Positions 13,201-25,819 of a stretch of 64,000 bases of DNA are shown here, piece after piece; position 1 is the stretch's first letter; every line of letters starts with the position of its first letter. Source of the DNA: Trachythela sp. YZ-2020 (taxonomy: Eukaryota; Cnidaria; Anthozoa; Malacalcyonacea; Clavulariidae); assembly GCA_016169945.1 (NCBI GenBank), contig JADLSH010000388.1, positions 4,290,501 to 4,354,500 of the forward strand. Direction: 5' to 3'. Under the pieces are notes generated by a model. The model was not told the DNA's origin, did no database searches, and was given only the letters and a program-made list of their open reading frames with translations. Made by a program: the position numbers and the translations under genes.

Positions 13201-16200
13201 ATCTGAAAATTGATCAATTTTAAGAATCATACCACCACGATCCTCTTAGGGTGTGACAATTCCGGTACTTACGTACCCTTACGCACCCTTGAAGTTCTCA
13301 TTCGTTGTCCTTTTGAAGACCCCAGCACGCCCCTGCCTTAAGACAAAGTGTCCCCCCCCAACCTGAAGTTGCTTCCTACGCCTATGTATCCGGCCTTCGT
13401 ACAACCGGTCCCAGTAAGGTAAAGGCTAGACTTGCTCCAAGTCTGTCTCTTAAAGGGTTTTTTATTGGGAGTTATAAAGGATTGGGGAGTTAAAGGAATG
13501 GGGAGTTATAAAGGGTGCACGAAAATGCGGGCGGGTGGAAATTAAGGCGGGCAGCGGGCGGGCTACCCGCCCACCTTAATTTCCTCCCGCCCGCATTTTC
13601 GTGCACCCTTTATATCTTCGTGCGCCTTGCCGCCTTTTATAACTCCCCATTCCTTTAACTCCCCAATCCTTTATAACTCCCCAATAAAAACACCTTTAAG
13701 AGACAGACTTGGAGCAAGTCTAGGTAAAGCCCGACTCAATTATGAATATTTAACACCCCAACGTCAAACGAAAGAGGTAAAGAGCGATATTGGACTGAGA
13801 ATTTGAAAACAAACATTCTTTTCCTTCTTTATAACAATACACCCAATATCAAAAGTGATCATTGAAATGTGATCAACATAATTATACACTAACTACAAAC
13901 ATGAAGTAGGCCAACTTTGGCTTTGCGCAAAAAGCGCCCGCATTGAGAAAACACACTTGTGGAAATGATTTCAGAATTTTTCCTCAACTTTTCCCCGGAT
14001 TCTCACCCTCGAAAACGTTAATAAGCAACAAAATTTCCTTTCTGAATGCAATGTATGTGCCAACAAATTCAGAAACATTTTGTTTCGCAATCGATAAAAT
14101 TGATTATTGTCTCGCAAACATTGTTATTTTAGGTTTCAACCTTACACTTGAATGTATATCATTATGGACAGTATTTGCGGGGATTCAGCAATTTGCTCAA
14201 AAGTAATTTACCCTACACTTACAGCCTACAGGCAAGTTTCCTGGTCGCTCGCACACAAGTCACCTGGTACTTACCATTCTCAGTGTTTCGATCTTGCACG
14301 AGAAGTTGATAAACGGATTCTGGGACTTCAGAAGGTCGATAGAACCATTTCACACCAACATAAACACACTCTCGCTTGCACTAAACAAACAAAATCCTAC
14401 AGCTTAGAACACTTATTAATCGCCTTAATCTGCAGCCTGTTGAGGGAGAGAACATCGAACCTCATTAAAAAATTAAATACAGATTTTTCTCTCAGCTTTA
14501 CTTCACATTCAAGGATTATATATACTGAAGGTTTTAATCTATTTTATTATATGGCAAGCGATAAGATTGGCTAATCAGCGGTCCGGAAAACACGTAATGC
14601 CCCGGGGGGCATTTATTACGAAATTTTGAATGCCCCGCAACTGAAAACAAACCATATAATAAACTACTTATTAATCTCAAACGTTCGGTCTTTACGGTAA
14701 AATATTAAACCTCGGTCTTGCCGTATTGACCTCGCTATCGCTCGGTCAATACTGCAAGACCTCGGTTTAATATTTTACCGTAAAGACCTCACTTTCGGTT
14801 AATAAGTAGTTAGTATAATCCTCAAACGAAAAGTAAAGCGTAAGAAAAATCTGTATCTAATATTATGAACAAGGGTGGAAGTTTTCATTAGAATAACCAA
14901 TCAATCAATCAATGAATAACACAATCAAGTGACTAATTTATCAATTATTGGATGTAAATAGAATAATTGGGATTATTTTTCCACTGTCTTTGAAATGTCA
15001 TTACTTAGTTTCAGAAGTTTATTTTCTTGAAAAAGGGTTACGAAACGCTTCTAAAAGACGCAAATTTCGGGTTAGCACTCATTTCACTATTGCTGGAAAA
15101 AAACAATTGGTAGAAGGGTACTAGACTATAAGCCTCGGAAACGGTACCCTCTTGATCGTGCCGCACAGATAGGTGTGAATTAGGATCAGAGTCTGATTGG
15201 ATAGAGAACAACGTTCCCTGATTGTTCGATTTAAAGAAAAACACTGTATTGGCTGATGAAAATAAAGGCAAATGGAATGTTTTGTTTTATACTATAAATA
15301 GAATTAGAAAAACACAACAAAGCTCATCACAAAAAACATTTCAATGCTTTAGAACGTCATTCGACATAATTCATGATGTAATCGACAAGTATTTATACGT
15401 CATTGGTTCGTGATGTTTGTTGGAGAGCTGTGATTGGTTTACAAACATCATGCTAGGGAAACGGTGATCTGTTGTTTCATTTGTTTTGATTCTTATCAAA
15501 ATTGTGAGTTCCAAATATTATTTAACTCATTAACACTTTCTCCTTGAACGAGTAAAATCGTCTGGGATTAGACAAAGTAAAATATTAGGGCACATTGAGG
15601 TTTAATGGGTTAACAAGAGACGGGCAGGGATAGCATTGTTAACCCATTAATGCCTAATACCTTTCCCTTGACGAGTAAAATCATCTGGCATTAGACAGAG
15701 TAAAATAACAAAGCATTAGCCTTTAGGGCGCATTGAGGTTTAATGGCTTAAGAGGAGATTTTTTTCTATGTTACGTAACAAGCGCTCAAAGGTATGAGTA
15801 TATCATGTTACCTCGTTACGACTGCATTCAAAATTTTACATTTTTTGTACGTTTCTCAATCGTCAAACAAACCTAAATAATATGTATATTTCATTGTCTG
15901 TAAAATAATGCCGAAATAAGAAGATTTTAGGTGGTACGCCAAAGAGGAAACGACGTTTGAAGTTCCGTAGGCTTTGCTAATATTGCTGTGAATATGGCGG
16001 CGATCAATTTAATCGCATCTGTTCTAGTTGTATTCTATTTTTCAATGTTTTATTATTATTTTATGTTTCTCAACCGCCAGATGCATTTAAAAAAGAAGCT
16101 AGCTTTATAAACTAGAAAATAGAGCTAAAACAAAGTAATTTTGGGAGGTACGCCAAAAAGATATTAGGTTTTGAACACTTTTCATCGCAAATACGCGACA

Positions 16201-19200
16201 TTGAAAAAAATCGCCTCTTAAAATCATGAATCATGGGATAGTATGGTTAACTCATCAAGGCCTAATACCTTTTTAGGCATTAGAATCCTGCCTTGAAAGC
16301 ATATAACAACATCCAAATGTTGGACGCTTGTGGTGAGAGACCAATGTATCGATCTAGGCAGTGGAGGCAGCTGCAGCGAGCTCAAGAGAAACGGAAGAAG
16401 CAAAATGACTGGTACAAAAGAGTTGGGTTTGATAGTGTTGTATTTGTACAAGCAACACCACGATCTGTCCTCAGACGACAGTATGAGAAAGAAATTAAAC
16501 GTGCTGGGCTTAAAGATAGATAAAATCCCTTACCCACTAAGGCGCCATTTTTATTAAACTGTCTGTACATGAAGAAGTGTTTTCCCATTTTCCAGTGCTG
16601 ACTGATGTTTCAAACATATTCAAATATTTCCGATTGTTTAGGTGACGGAAATGAGCGTCAAGCAATTTATACAATATAAAGGAAATAGCTTTAAAAACAT
16701 GACAAAATCGAATAGACTAAAATCAAATATTATATACCTTCGAATCTGATTACACGTAATTTATGATTTGAGTGATTAGAGACGGAATTAGAACTTTTTC
16801 AAGACCAAATGCTCTTGAGCGTTTCATAGCCCACACCGAATTCAAGAAACAATTTCGTATTCTTCCCACAGCAAAGTCATTATCAAACTTCTTTAATTAC
16901 AAAACAATTATGTAAGTAGTGTGTTATGTAATTTTAGTAGGTTGATGATTTTTTTAAAAACAATCAAATATTATCATGACATATGTGTTGGGACTTGCGT
17001 GCGCTGTTTTACTACCTATTTTTGAGGGCTTCATTCTCGGTTTCATTCAACAATGTCAATAATATATTATATAATTTAATTTATTATATTAATTATAGAA
17101 TAATTATATTATTCGCACTGATGTCTGGCCATGCCAAATAAATTATCGCAGTGTTTTCCACAAACACAAAGATATTTATAGATTCTCTAGAACAGGAGAT
17201 CGCCATTAAAACCTACAAAGAACCTGCCAAAGGAAACCTGCTAGTTCATAACGGCAAAAGGAGCTTCATTTCTGTGCCAAATTGAGAACTATTCATTTTA
17301 TCACGCCTACACAACACTTCAGAATTAACAGCGAGAAAAATCAACCGTCCTCAAACCATAGTCACAGAATTACTGTAAAATAAACATATCCTTGGAATTC
17401 AATTACCATTATTTAGTCTTTCGACTATATAACAAACCAAGCCACAAAAAGTGTTTGTTCTCATTCGCAATATTTAAATGTCAATAGATCAGCAATCTCG
17501 GACTGATATCTTAACACCAATTCGATACGATGTGTGATTTAGCAGGCACCACGCTGTGAGCAGTCCATGCAAAGCGTTTTTAATAACTGATTAAAAATAC
17601 TCGCAAAACCTCATCCAAATTGGTATTAAAGCCATTTAAAAACATTCGACAAAAATGTAAATTTCATGGAAACTTGAGAAGCTTTAAAACAGTCGATGCA
17701 AAGCATTTACAGATTACACCCCTGATTAAACACGCAAATATTATCCAGAAGTGTTCTTTTTTACAAAACCATTCGTTCGACGAAATGTAAATTTACGTAC
17801 AAATTACGTTCTTTTTTAATACAAAAGCGTTCTGTCGAACATTTTGTTACTTTTATAGAATGGAAGCCATGTAAAAACGAACATGCTACAAAAATGTTAA
17901 TTTCATCGAATGAATGTAAATTACACACTGTAATGTTTGCGTAAGGATATGTTTCGTAAATTCGCATGACCGGAACGGATATAGGTAAAACAAATTAGGA
18001 AAGTTAGTGAATATATGGGTATTATAGTGAAATCCGGTGTCGATTGCAAAAGAAGAGGGGGAAACTTACCGTTTTGAATTCCTTGATAGCACAAATGAAA
18101 AAAGGGACATCTGGTCTCTGGCTATCAATATAGACACAATCTAAACAAAGAGACAAAAAGATTATGAAAAACACTTGAAAATTACATTCAGTTTTGCAGC
18201 ACGTTTCCTGCATATCGGTGGGTTCACTGGGTTTCGGAAAGTGTTTATAGAAGGCAGCCAACTTCAGAATAGAAATTCCAAGTATATATAACCGCTAGAA
18301 ACAAATTAATTAAATAGAAACAAATTCATTACATTTTGACCTTTTGTCGCTGTTTTTTTTTTCATTATAGATATCAGCTTTTTGCGAAAAAACGAAACTT
18401 TCAATGATAAAAGTAGAAAGCAATGCCATGTTTCGCAAAACCCTTTGATTTCTTAACTATCATTATTATTTATTAAGGATACTTTTAAACAGTATTGCAT
18501 TGTTTATAAAGTGCTTTCACAACAGAAAATTTAACCATAAACATTTGCTATCGCAGCAAAAAAATTGTTTTAACTTTCCAAAACATTTTCTCAAATGAAA
18601 TGCGAGTATATTTTAAGGCTTTCACAAGACTTTTAAATTAAAAATTACAATATCATTCAAGCAATATTCAATTGTTTATCTTCTTGAATAATTTTTTAAG
18701 CTTCTTTGCATTTTAATAGATGGAGTATATAGTATATGGTATTCTAGTGTTTAAAAGACTTTTAATTAACTTCATAATCGCAAAAAGCGGCGTTTGCTTT
18801 TACCGAAACCCGAAAGGGCAGGCAGAAATATTGACAAGTTTTGTCAGTAAATAATTCAAGCCAGACAAAAAAGCTTATATTGCTTTTGAATTAAACAGCA
18901 TGCTCGCTTATCATTTAACATAGTAATTTTCCCCTATTGTTAGGAATTGTTTAACCATTGTGGCGAAAATAATACAACGAAAACACCGTAAGCCTCAAAC
19001 ACACAATGCTACTAAACAGCTAGCAAAAATCGAATAGAAATTTCGCCAATTCTTAAGGTTTTGAAAGGCGAAACCCTAAGTCTGTCGATGCGAGAGATTA
19101 ATTATAAGTAATTACAATAATAAGACAAACAATTTACGGTCGAAAACCAAAAAAACCCCAAAGCCAAATATATTAAATCGTCGTCTTCGCTGTACAATCT

Positions 19201-19488
19201 ATACCAAGTGAAACTCTTACCATCTAACTCGTATACGGTGCCATCGTCTGCTTCGTAAGTTGTAATTATTTCCTGAGTGTTCGACCCTTTGCTGTCTATG
19301 GTGTTTATCGTTTTTATCCCCTGGCGTTTAACTTCATATTTCTCATCGCGTTTCCCCATCGTTTCTGTGGGTAGCATATTGCCATTTTTGTCAACCAGAG
19401 GCATTGTAGATTCACTTGCCTTCCCTCGAGTCGACTTGTTCCCCCCGTTCTTCGCTTTCCCATCTCCGGTAGCCTTTTTCACGACCAT
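4278..19488 (-). CDS. RERE: Atrophin/RERE transcriptional co-repressor (BAH-ELM2-SANT-GATA zinc finger)
   Basis: Nuclear co-repressor that reads chromatin through BAH and recruits histone deacetylases through ELM2/SANT. Coding exons in transcription order: 19488-19221, 18140-18070, 14380-14275, 12311-12218, 11661-11557, 10718-10670, 10081-10007, 9878-9823, 9744-9645, 9299-9201, 9084-9004, 8868-8730, 8058-7998, 7033-6741, 6629-6511, 6133-5807, 5210-4278. All phases agree and give about 991 residues. BAH lies at about 80-235 ([25 protein letters not shown]), ELM2 at 224-335 ([21 protein letters not shown]), SANT at 336-384 ([17 protein letters not shown]) and a GATA finger C-X2-C-X18-C-X2-C at 439-464 with WHHGG. 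The tail has a His-rich [14 protein letters not shown] stretch near 814-830. The start is the first ATG in frame with BAH. The last intron's acceptor (5211) is the least certain junction. It is shorter than the vertebrate protein, mostly in the proline-rich middle. Confidence 0.93.
5401..5472. repeat. Near-perfect 70-bp palindrome
   Basis: The arms GATTTATTTC...TGTTGAACATGAT and ATCATGTTCAACAC...GAAATAAATC meet at ATGATATCAT. The outer GGAAAT/ATTTCC ends also pair. It lies in the last RERE intron. Likely a small foldback transposon relic or a hairpin-forming site. Confidence 0.7.
5545..5588. repeat. Hairpin with CACATGTGAGATTAT arms
   Basis: CACATGTGAGATTAT, a 5-base loop, then ATAATCTCACATGTG, followed by a partial direct repeat GAGATTATC. 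The arms themselves contain the palindrome CACATGTG. Intronic, non-coding. Confidence 0.65.
7083..7610 (+). repeat. Two copies of the dispersed TATACTGGATAG repeat in a RERE intron
   Basis: Near 7086 and 7505 the sequence reads TTTATACTGGATAG(T/C)T followed by blocks seen elsewhere in the window (AACTGTTCTCCCTAGAG, AGTCCAGTACTACAACA, GAGTAAAC). These match the units of the array at 47318-48345. The 7221-7496 stretch between them has an open frame but no family resemblance that I recognise. Confidence 0.6.
7890..8335. repeat. Diverged pair of TCCTCG-GGTCTC repeats flanking a small RERE exon
   Basis: A block at 7908-7972 (AATATTTCCTCGGTCTCA ... CCGGTAAATAA) resembles one at 8212-8320 (AATATTTTCCTCGTCTCAG ... 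ACGGTAAATAA). The second contains its own GC-rich hairpin (CTCAGAAGCGGCCCGAGACC against GGTCGAGGGCCGCTTCGAGACTGAG, 8228-8275). The 61-bp exon 7998-8058 lies between them. Confidence 0.5.
9340..9625. repeat. ATG/GAT trinucleotide microsatellite with embedded ATGATATCAT palindromes
   Basis: About 285 bp of nearly pure (GAT)n with interruptions GGTGAT, TGTGATGCCGA and clusters of ATGATATCATGATG. It lies in the RERE intron between the exons at 9201-9299 and 9645-9744. The methionine-only reading frame through it is not a gene. Confidence 0.9.
10951..11479. mobile_element. MITE with GCCGGTTTTCCACTTGCGAA termini
   Basis: A 41-bp left terminus (GCCGGTTTTCCACTTGCGAA, then TTTTTTCGCGCGAAGCGGG) is precisely mirrored at 11439-11479. 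The interior is about 450 bp of TTTCGCG-rich DNA without a transposase. It lies inside a RERE intron. Flanking sequences at 10847-10890 and 11500-11530 are themselves inverted copies of one another (GATATACTTGAGG / CCTCAGGTATATC), suggesting insertion into an older foldback. Confidence 0.8.
13426..13723. mobile_element. Foldback element with about 100-bp arms and a GC-rich core
   Basis: CTAGACTTGCTCCAAGTCTG at 13426 is mirrored by CAGACTTGGAGCAAGTCTAG ending at 13723. The arms continue through TATTGGGGAGTTATAAAGG and GGAGTTAAAGGAATGGGGAG and their complements, then GGTGCACGAAAATGCGGGCG. The centre is CGGGCGGGCTACCCGCCC. GTAAAG occurs just outside both ends, a possible target duplication. It lies in the RERE intron 12312-14274. 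Confidence 0.8.
14662..14811. mobile_element. 150-bp palindromic repeat (CTCGGTCAATAC family)
   Basis: The left arm (AACTACTTATTAAT, GGTCTTTACGGTAAAATATTAAACC, GACCTCG) is followed by its reverse complement, with the centre at GACCTCGCTATCGCTCGGTC. The arms differ by a few bases. Located in RERE intron 2. Confidence 0.75.
15520..15755. repeat. Two copies of a CCATTAATGCCTAATACC-type repeat
   Basis: Units at about 15522-15612 and 15640-15752 share GAACGAGTAAAATCGTCTGG / GACGAGTAAAATCATCTGGC, ATTAGACARAGTAAAATA and GGGC(A/G)CATTGAGGTTTAATGG. The ends TAACCCATTAA and TTTAATGGGTTAA are inverted, as in small DNA transposons. A third partial unit begins at about 16248. Confidence 0.6.
16293..16523 (+). 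pseudogene. Possible retroelement-derived fragment ([17 protein letters not shown] motif)
   Basis: A 76-codon frame inside RERE intron 2, basic and Gln/Arg-rich, ending with a stop after GLKDR. The motif [20 protein letters not shown] resembles a segment I associate with cnidarian retroelement-derived proteins, in which a partner stretch (IKVVE...SDPF) normally follows. Here that continuation is absent, so this would be a truncated relic. It is antisense to RERE. Recognition is from memory only and weak; it could be a chance frame. Confidence 0.3.
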
Positions 19489-22400
19489 TTCTCATGCCCA
19501 TACACGCGTCAAATTTCTCGCTTTATCGCCTTATCACACGCCTTTCCGCGAGCCACAAAACCTTTGCCCTGTAAAATTACATTAAACCCAACCTCAGTTT
19601 AACGAAAACGCGATATTATCTTGCGGAAGGTTGAGAAATGAAACCCTTGTAGCGGGAGCTTGCTAAAATAAGCTTCCTTTTATTAAACAGGAGCAGATAA
19701 AAACCTCTTTGAAATCATCTCTCAGCACGACACGATATAATTCACGAGTCATGTGTAATTTATATACGACAATTAACACTAACAATAAGAATCTTTCAAA
19801 AGACTACCAAAAAGCCCCTACCTAAACGCATTAACCTTCCCTGTTACACAGATTTCAATTCCTACCACTTTGCCCGATTTCAAAATACCGAACTTTTCAC
19901 CGCAAACTTGCTACAATATTTTGATCCGCTTCGGTGAACAGCATTGCGGATTTAAGCTCTCGAAAGTGCAATATTTTATACAGTTGTCGGTAAACTTCCT
20001 CAAGATATTAAAAGCCCTTTGGCATCTTTGATACCCGATACTTTGATGGCGTGCTTAATACAGTATATTTTACAATACACATGAAATGATGAAAGTTTCA
20101 ACTGTATAGTTTTTCCAATATTTGTCGCCAGAGTCATAACACACGTTTCTGGGCTATTGTTTAGATTGAAAGGAGTGCACACAGAAGGCTGGAAAATAGA
20201 AATAGACCGCCCATTGCCACACGGCTTTGTTATGCTTTCAAATTTCTTAATATGCTGTGAATGTACACAGAAGAAACAGTTAAAATTGCATGCTCTAGTG
20301 TAGTAGCGTGTAGTCGCTCCCACGAAAAATCCCCACAAAAAGACACAATGTGGTCGCACCGGTAATAATGCTAAATGCTGTTTAGAAAATTAAAAAATTC
20401 AACAGATTAAGTAAAGCACACGGAGTTTAGCAGACTTAAAATCCGTGTAAATAGAGAATGAAATTTACAACCTTGTAGATTTCATGTCAGCACTGAACAT
20501 CAAAAACTCCCACAAATTCGCGCTACATTACCTGAAACCACCGCTAACGTCCGTCCCTTACATAAACCATAACTGTGTTTTGAAAATACTATTTGTTTCC
20601 GCCGATTACTTGCATAATTGAGCAGATATAAGCTGCCAAAATTTGGATATATTGCTTTGAAAAATTCGCAGGAAGCCATGCAACTGCAAGATCCCGGTTG
20701 CTTGTCGTTCGAAATAAAATTCCTAAAAACGATTAACCAATAGGATGCGAGGAATCGTTCAATGTTTTGCTGGGATTTTAAACATTACCGCATGTATATT
20801 TCGCCAAAACATTTACTACCGATCATTATAAATGGTTGATTGCATTTATATGAGCTCTAAATATACAGGTTTAGCGAGATACTGTTAGACGATGAATACG
20901 TATTAAGACGAATACATAAGCTTAAAATACAGACCTTTATTGCAGAGCAAATTTCACAGCAAATCCAATGTGTGTTTTTCTTTTCTCCGAGCGTTCAACG
21001 GCGGATTATGTGTGCTAATGTGTACGACAGCTGGCTGCAAATTTCAACAAGCATGAACGATTCTGATTGGCTAAAACAAGCGCATACAGGTGTTGGATAA
21101 CACTTTAACGGTCTCCGCCAATCACAGCGCGTGGCTGGGATTGCTAAACACACCGTGTTTTCTTTGTTCGTGGATTGTGTGTTCATAAGTGGCTGTCAAT
21201 TGCGTGTCTGTTCTTTAAAAGGGACAGTTATTTGCACAATTCGAGGTCGCGAAATTTAACCCTATAGCCTTCCAGATAAATCGAAACACGTTTGGGGGGA
21301 AAGTAACACGTGTAAAGGCCTAGATAACGGTTCTACTTTAAAATAAAGCCCAATAGTTTTTCTGATGTCAAATGTTTATATAATCGAAGGAAGATCGGCC
21401 AATATAATTATATACATAATCAACTCGAGTACACATCCATCAATGTTATCGCGTATTATTGATATTGAAGGCTTGGCAAGGGTTTAGGAAATATTTAAAC
21501 AGGTTTCACTTAGACTCTTGCCGCTTTGTGGTTCATGGGCATGGGTGATCGATGTATGCGAGCATTTTTTGTCTTTAATCAAAGTACATATGCATCGATC
21601 GAAGTTTGTGAAAGATCGTGAAAGTGTATCATTCAAGCCACGCTGGTTAACACAATCAAAGTTTCTTTGATCAAAGGCAAAGTTTCTTTGTTCAAAGTGT
21701 GTGAAGTGCACACCTCTTTCAAAGACAAGGATACAAACTTTTATTCAAAAAATCTTTGCGTTTTGCAGAATTAAGTTTAACGACACCACTCTGATCACAG
21801 AAACGTTCACGATTCTAGTGTAAATCAGCCCAAAGACACAATTTCATTACTTTTTTACACAAATTGAAAATTTTGTGTAAAACTTCGATTTTGATTTATA
21901 TGTATGGCTGGTGTGTAACTGTGACCAATCGCAAGGCACTCAATGATCTCAAAGTCCTCAATACTCATATTCACTTTTTACCCAGATTGACAATAATGCA
22001 ACACGATAAAAATGGCATTGTTTTTGTTGAAAAGGTCAATTATCGTCGTGCCTGCACGTTTAATACTCTAAATATTGTCAATCGATAATTAATTAACATA
22101 AATAACATCTATGTAACTGTAGGTTGATCACCATCTGCTGCACGGTGGTGCTTAATAATAGTGAAACAAACATCCACATGAATTTTCAATCCGGACAAAA
22201 ATTCGTCTAGAATGCGCTCTATAAATTACAACAGTAGCAGAGAACAGCAGTAGATCTATCTGATAACTAGCCCCTCCCAACGAGCCTATTTAGCAATTCA
22301 TAAACCGATACGTGCGTTGACATACAATTGTGTCAACAATGCAATCATAGACTTACATTTTGCGGTTATTTTGTGACAACTTTTTGCCAAAGCGGCCGCC

Positions 22401-22648
22401 ACAAATCTTAAACAAAAACGCCCGTTTTCATGTCACTTTAAACGCAAAACAAAAATAAACCAGTCGCGAATTAAATATTGGTCATGGAACTGTTTGTCGG
22501 GGGGGGGATCCTACATGTATTAGCGTGGTCGTGGGAAATATAAACACGTTCATAAGATTTCATACAATCATTTTTAAGATATTTATTCTTTTTACTAAAG
22601 ATATAGTTTACTTTTTATAAATACAGGACATACTCGGGTATGCTCGAG

Positions 22649-22812
22649 CTCAAGATTTGAGTAATGAAGAAGAGTACACGGTTATATTTCGATTTTATTT
22701 CAAAATAATTATCAAACCAAACGCAATTTAATACAATACGATTTTGTAACAAAGTCGAACTGAATATTACCGTATATCTTGTTGTCTTGTTTATTACTCA
22801 AATCTTGAGAGC
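22649..22812. repeat. Short inverted repeat pair (CTCAAGATTTGAGTAA)
   Basis: CTCAAGATTTGAGTAATGAA at the left and TTACTCAAATCTTGAG at the right flank about 130 bp of AT-rich DNA. About 100 bp downstream (22925-22970) comes GAAGAAGATACATTTAAAACCGAAA with an AATAAA-rich tail, which resembles the 3' end of a retroelement. Neither part is coding. Confidence 0.5.
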
Positions 22813-25800
22813 TTTCCTTCAAAGTATTTTTGTTTTATATTTCAGTATAAAATTGTCGGCTGGAAATGGTTCTAAGTTCTAATGACATCTTACATTGTAT
22901 TCTTGTTATATATAATTCTTCGTATTGAAGAAGATACATTTAAAACCGAAATATTTATGATAAATAAATGCTTCTTTTTCTTTACTTTGCTTTTGCTATA
23001 TATATATATAAAGAAACGACGGATGCGATTTCCGACATTTTACAAGTGGCAACGGCATTGAATTTAACGGTATAATTTCGTGATAAAAGATATTTAACAT
23101 CCATATTTCTTGTCTATAGCCTTCGTTTTTATTGAACTGTACACAAATACTAGATTGTAACAAGTTTAGATCTATCTAAACCCTTCGCGGTAGGAATGAC
23201 CCTGACATTTAACCGCAGAATTCTTTAGAATAATAGAACAAACCTATTTACATTCCAAACGCAAATTAGAAATATTAAGAAGCCATTTAAGTGCTGTAGA
23301 AAAATATACCATAAAATTTGAGACAAAATGTCTCTTAAATATTTCCCCGTTAAACGCGTCTGCGCAGAAAAAATAGAAGACGAGTTTCTTTCTTCAAATG
23401 TGTTACTAATTAATTTGAGGTGACACGGTCAAATTCAATAAAACCGCTAAAAGCTAAGCGCTTTAAAATTCCTCCGGGCTGAAGAATTCGATGGAATTGT
23501 AGGATGAAATTCTCAATTCGACAACATTCGAATGCTTTTAGTTAGGAAATTCTGGTGTTTTGAAGGGTTTTAGAGGGACATCTTGTAATCATAGACATAA
23601 ATATGTCGCCTTTTGTTCCGAGTTTGTCAAGACAAGGGGCAAAGCGTAGACAGATATCGCAAAGTTGTTTCAAAAAGTCAGGAAGGCAATTTCACGATGG
23701 GTTCCATCAATTCGAAAGATCGCATCATCTATTCAAAATGCTTAATAAAATGATTTATATCGCTAGATAGCTTAGTGAATTGTGTTCAATAGCAAAACAG
23801 TAGCATGGCACAGCGTGTAGTGATTTGATCCGTAATAGATAAGGGGCTAAGCGTATTTATATCGTTTGACACAAAACATGCCCACTCGAATCTAGTGTTT
23901 ACATGCAAACGGAAAACGAATTCAGACGTATTTCAAAAACCATTGTGTTAATCCTGTGTACAGTAAATCGTTTAGATTTGCGAGAGTTTAAGACATCGCA
24001 TAAATTCCATGTTAAAGCCTTTTAATTACAAGACATTAGGGTTTATTATCTTTACATAAAAGCGACTTGGCAGGGAATCGCACACACACATTCAGACACG
24101 GAACAAAACAGTCAAGAAACACTATTATACGACTGCCTCACAAACCTGTTACATTCCCTAAACACTAGCCGCTTTTTGGTACCAATATTAGACGCAGAAC
24201 AGCTCCCTTTTATACAATATATCTTCGTACAAAATACGCCTGATGTTAATCATTTATTTAAACAATTGCAAGTGCCAACCCACTCCAGTAAACGTGTTAA
24301 CACAGTTGGGATTGATATAAGATCAAGTAAAAAGCAAATCTTTCTAGATCACATTGTAAGAAACATCAGTTGTATATAGTTACTCAAAACAGCTCAATGT
24401 AATAAGATAAACCTCTCGATTTCTGCCCAAAGTATACACTAATAAATATGAATGGTACATAAGTATTAATAATCACGCTATCGATTTCAAACTAGACACG
24501 TCTATGTAACCGATTCAAAACGTACACATACCTTAGCTTTCCAAATGTAACCACAGTCGATTTGTTACGATCTTGAATCCGTTACCTCTATCTGTGTAAC
24601 AAGTGCTCTACACTGCTATCTCGCTTTGAGGAGTGAGATATCGTACAGTGCCAATACAATATCTTGTATTTGAAATATTAGCCTTCTCTATTTGTCCCCT
24701 GGGAGGCATTAAACACCGGAAGTGAGCCGTCAACACCGTATAGAAATCAGAATAAATATTTTCCCGCTTTTGATGGTATATAAAACCCACCACCCAAAAT
24801 TGAGATTTTACCCTAAAACATTCTTACATAGATAACATACATTGTGGCACATAAACGAGTTAGTTTTGCTCGATTACATCACGCTGGGTTGTATCATTTG
24901 TTATTAAACGATCACAGGGTTATATTACTATAGTTGTCCGACAATAAACAATTAACCGGAATAGTTTATTCTTCGATTACAGATGGACTTCAAAAGTGCT
25001 CGAATGACAAAGAGATATGATTTCACGCGACCAACGACATTTTTCCCACAGGAATAGAACTTATTTTCGATTCAACATAGCAAAAATAAACTGTTCATAA
25101 GCTATTGAAAGTCGAGGTGAAAATATAAAAAGTTTTTTTGTCATCAAACTCGGCACAAACGCGCGTCTAGACTGTTTTTATTATAAAGACGGATTTCGAA
25201 TGATAAGCACAGTAGGAAATGTAAATAAGTTGACTGTTTGAGTAAATCATACAAAGACTTTTTACATACAGTATACTTCAAACTTTCGCCGAACTGCCGA
25301 AGTTGCTTGTGAATTTGCATGGGGAAAAATATAATTGTCATGTTTTGTGTAAAACGCAATGTTCATCTATTTCGCGAGAAAGATTTCGACCGTATGCGCG
25401 GATCTTTCATCTTTGTAGTACTGTGTACGGTCGAAAGCTTTGTGAAATAAATAACCTTGTGTTTTCCACATGACAAGTAAATTTTTATGCATAGTACATG
25501 TCGGTCTTTCGCAATTTGGCATCAATTCAAAAATTGTATGTATCTTGTTTAGGAAATAGAAACCCTTATATAGAAAACTTGCTCAAATCTTCATTCAAAT
25601 ATAAGCATGTATAATCTTATCTTTTCCGAAGAGAAATTGCTTCCCATGAGATAAAGGTACAGATCTACTGCATATATACTTATAATCATCAAGACTCGAC
25701 AGATTTGCTGAATCATCAAGACAGCAGATTTGCTGGATAAACTAAAGCCATGTTACATATGGCTATATTTTCTGCTATTAGCCTACGTAACGTCCTCCTA

Positions 25801-25819
25801 TATTTCCGAACATATTTTA

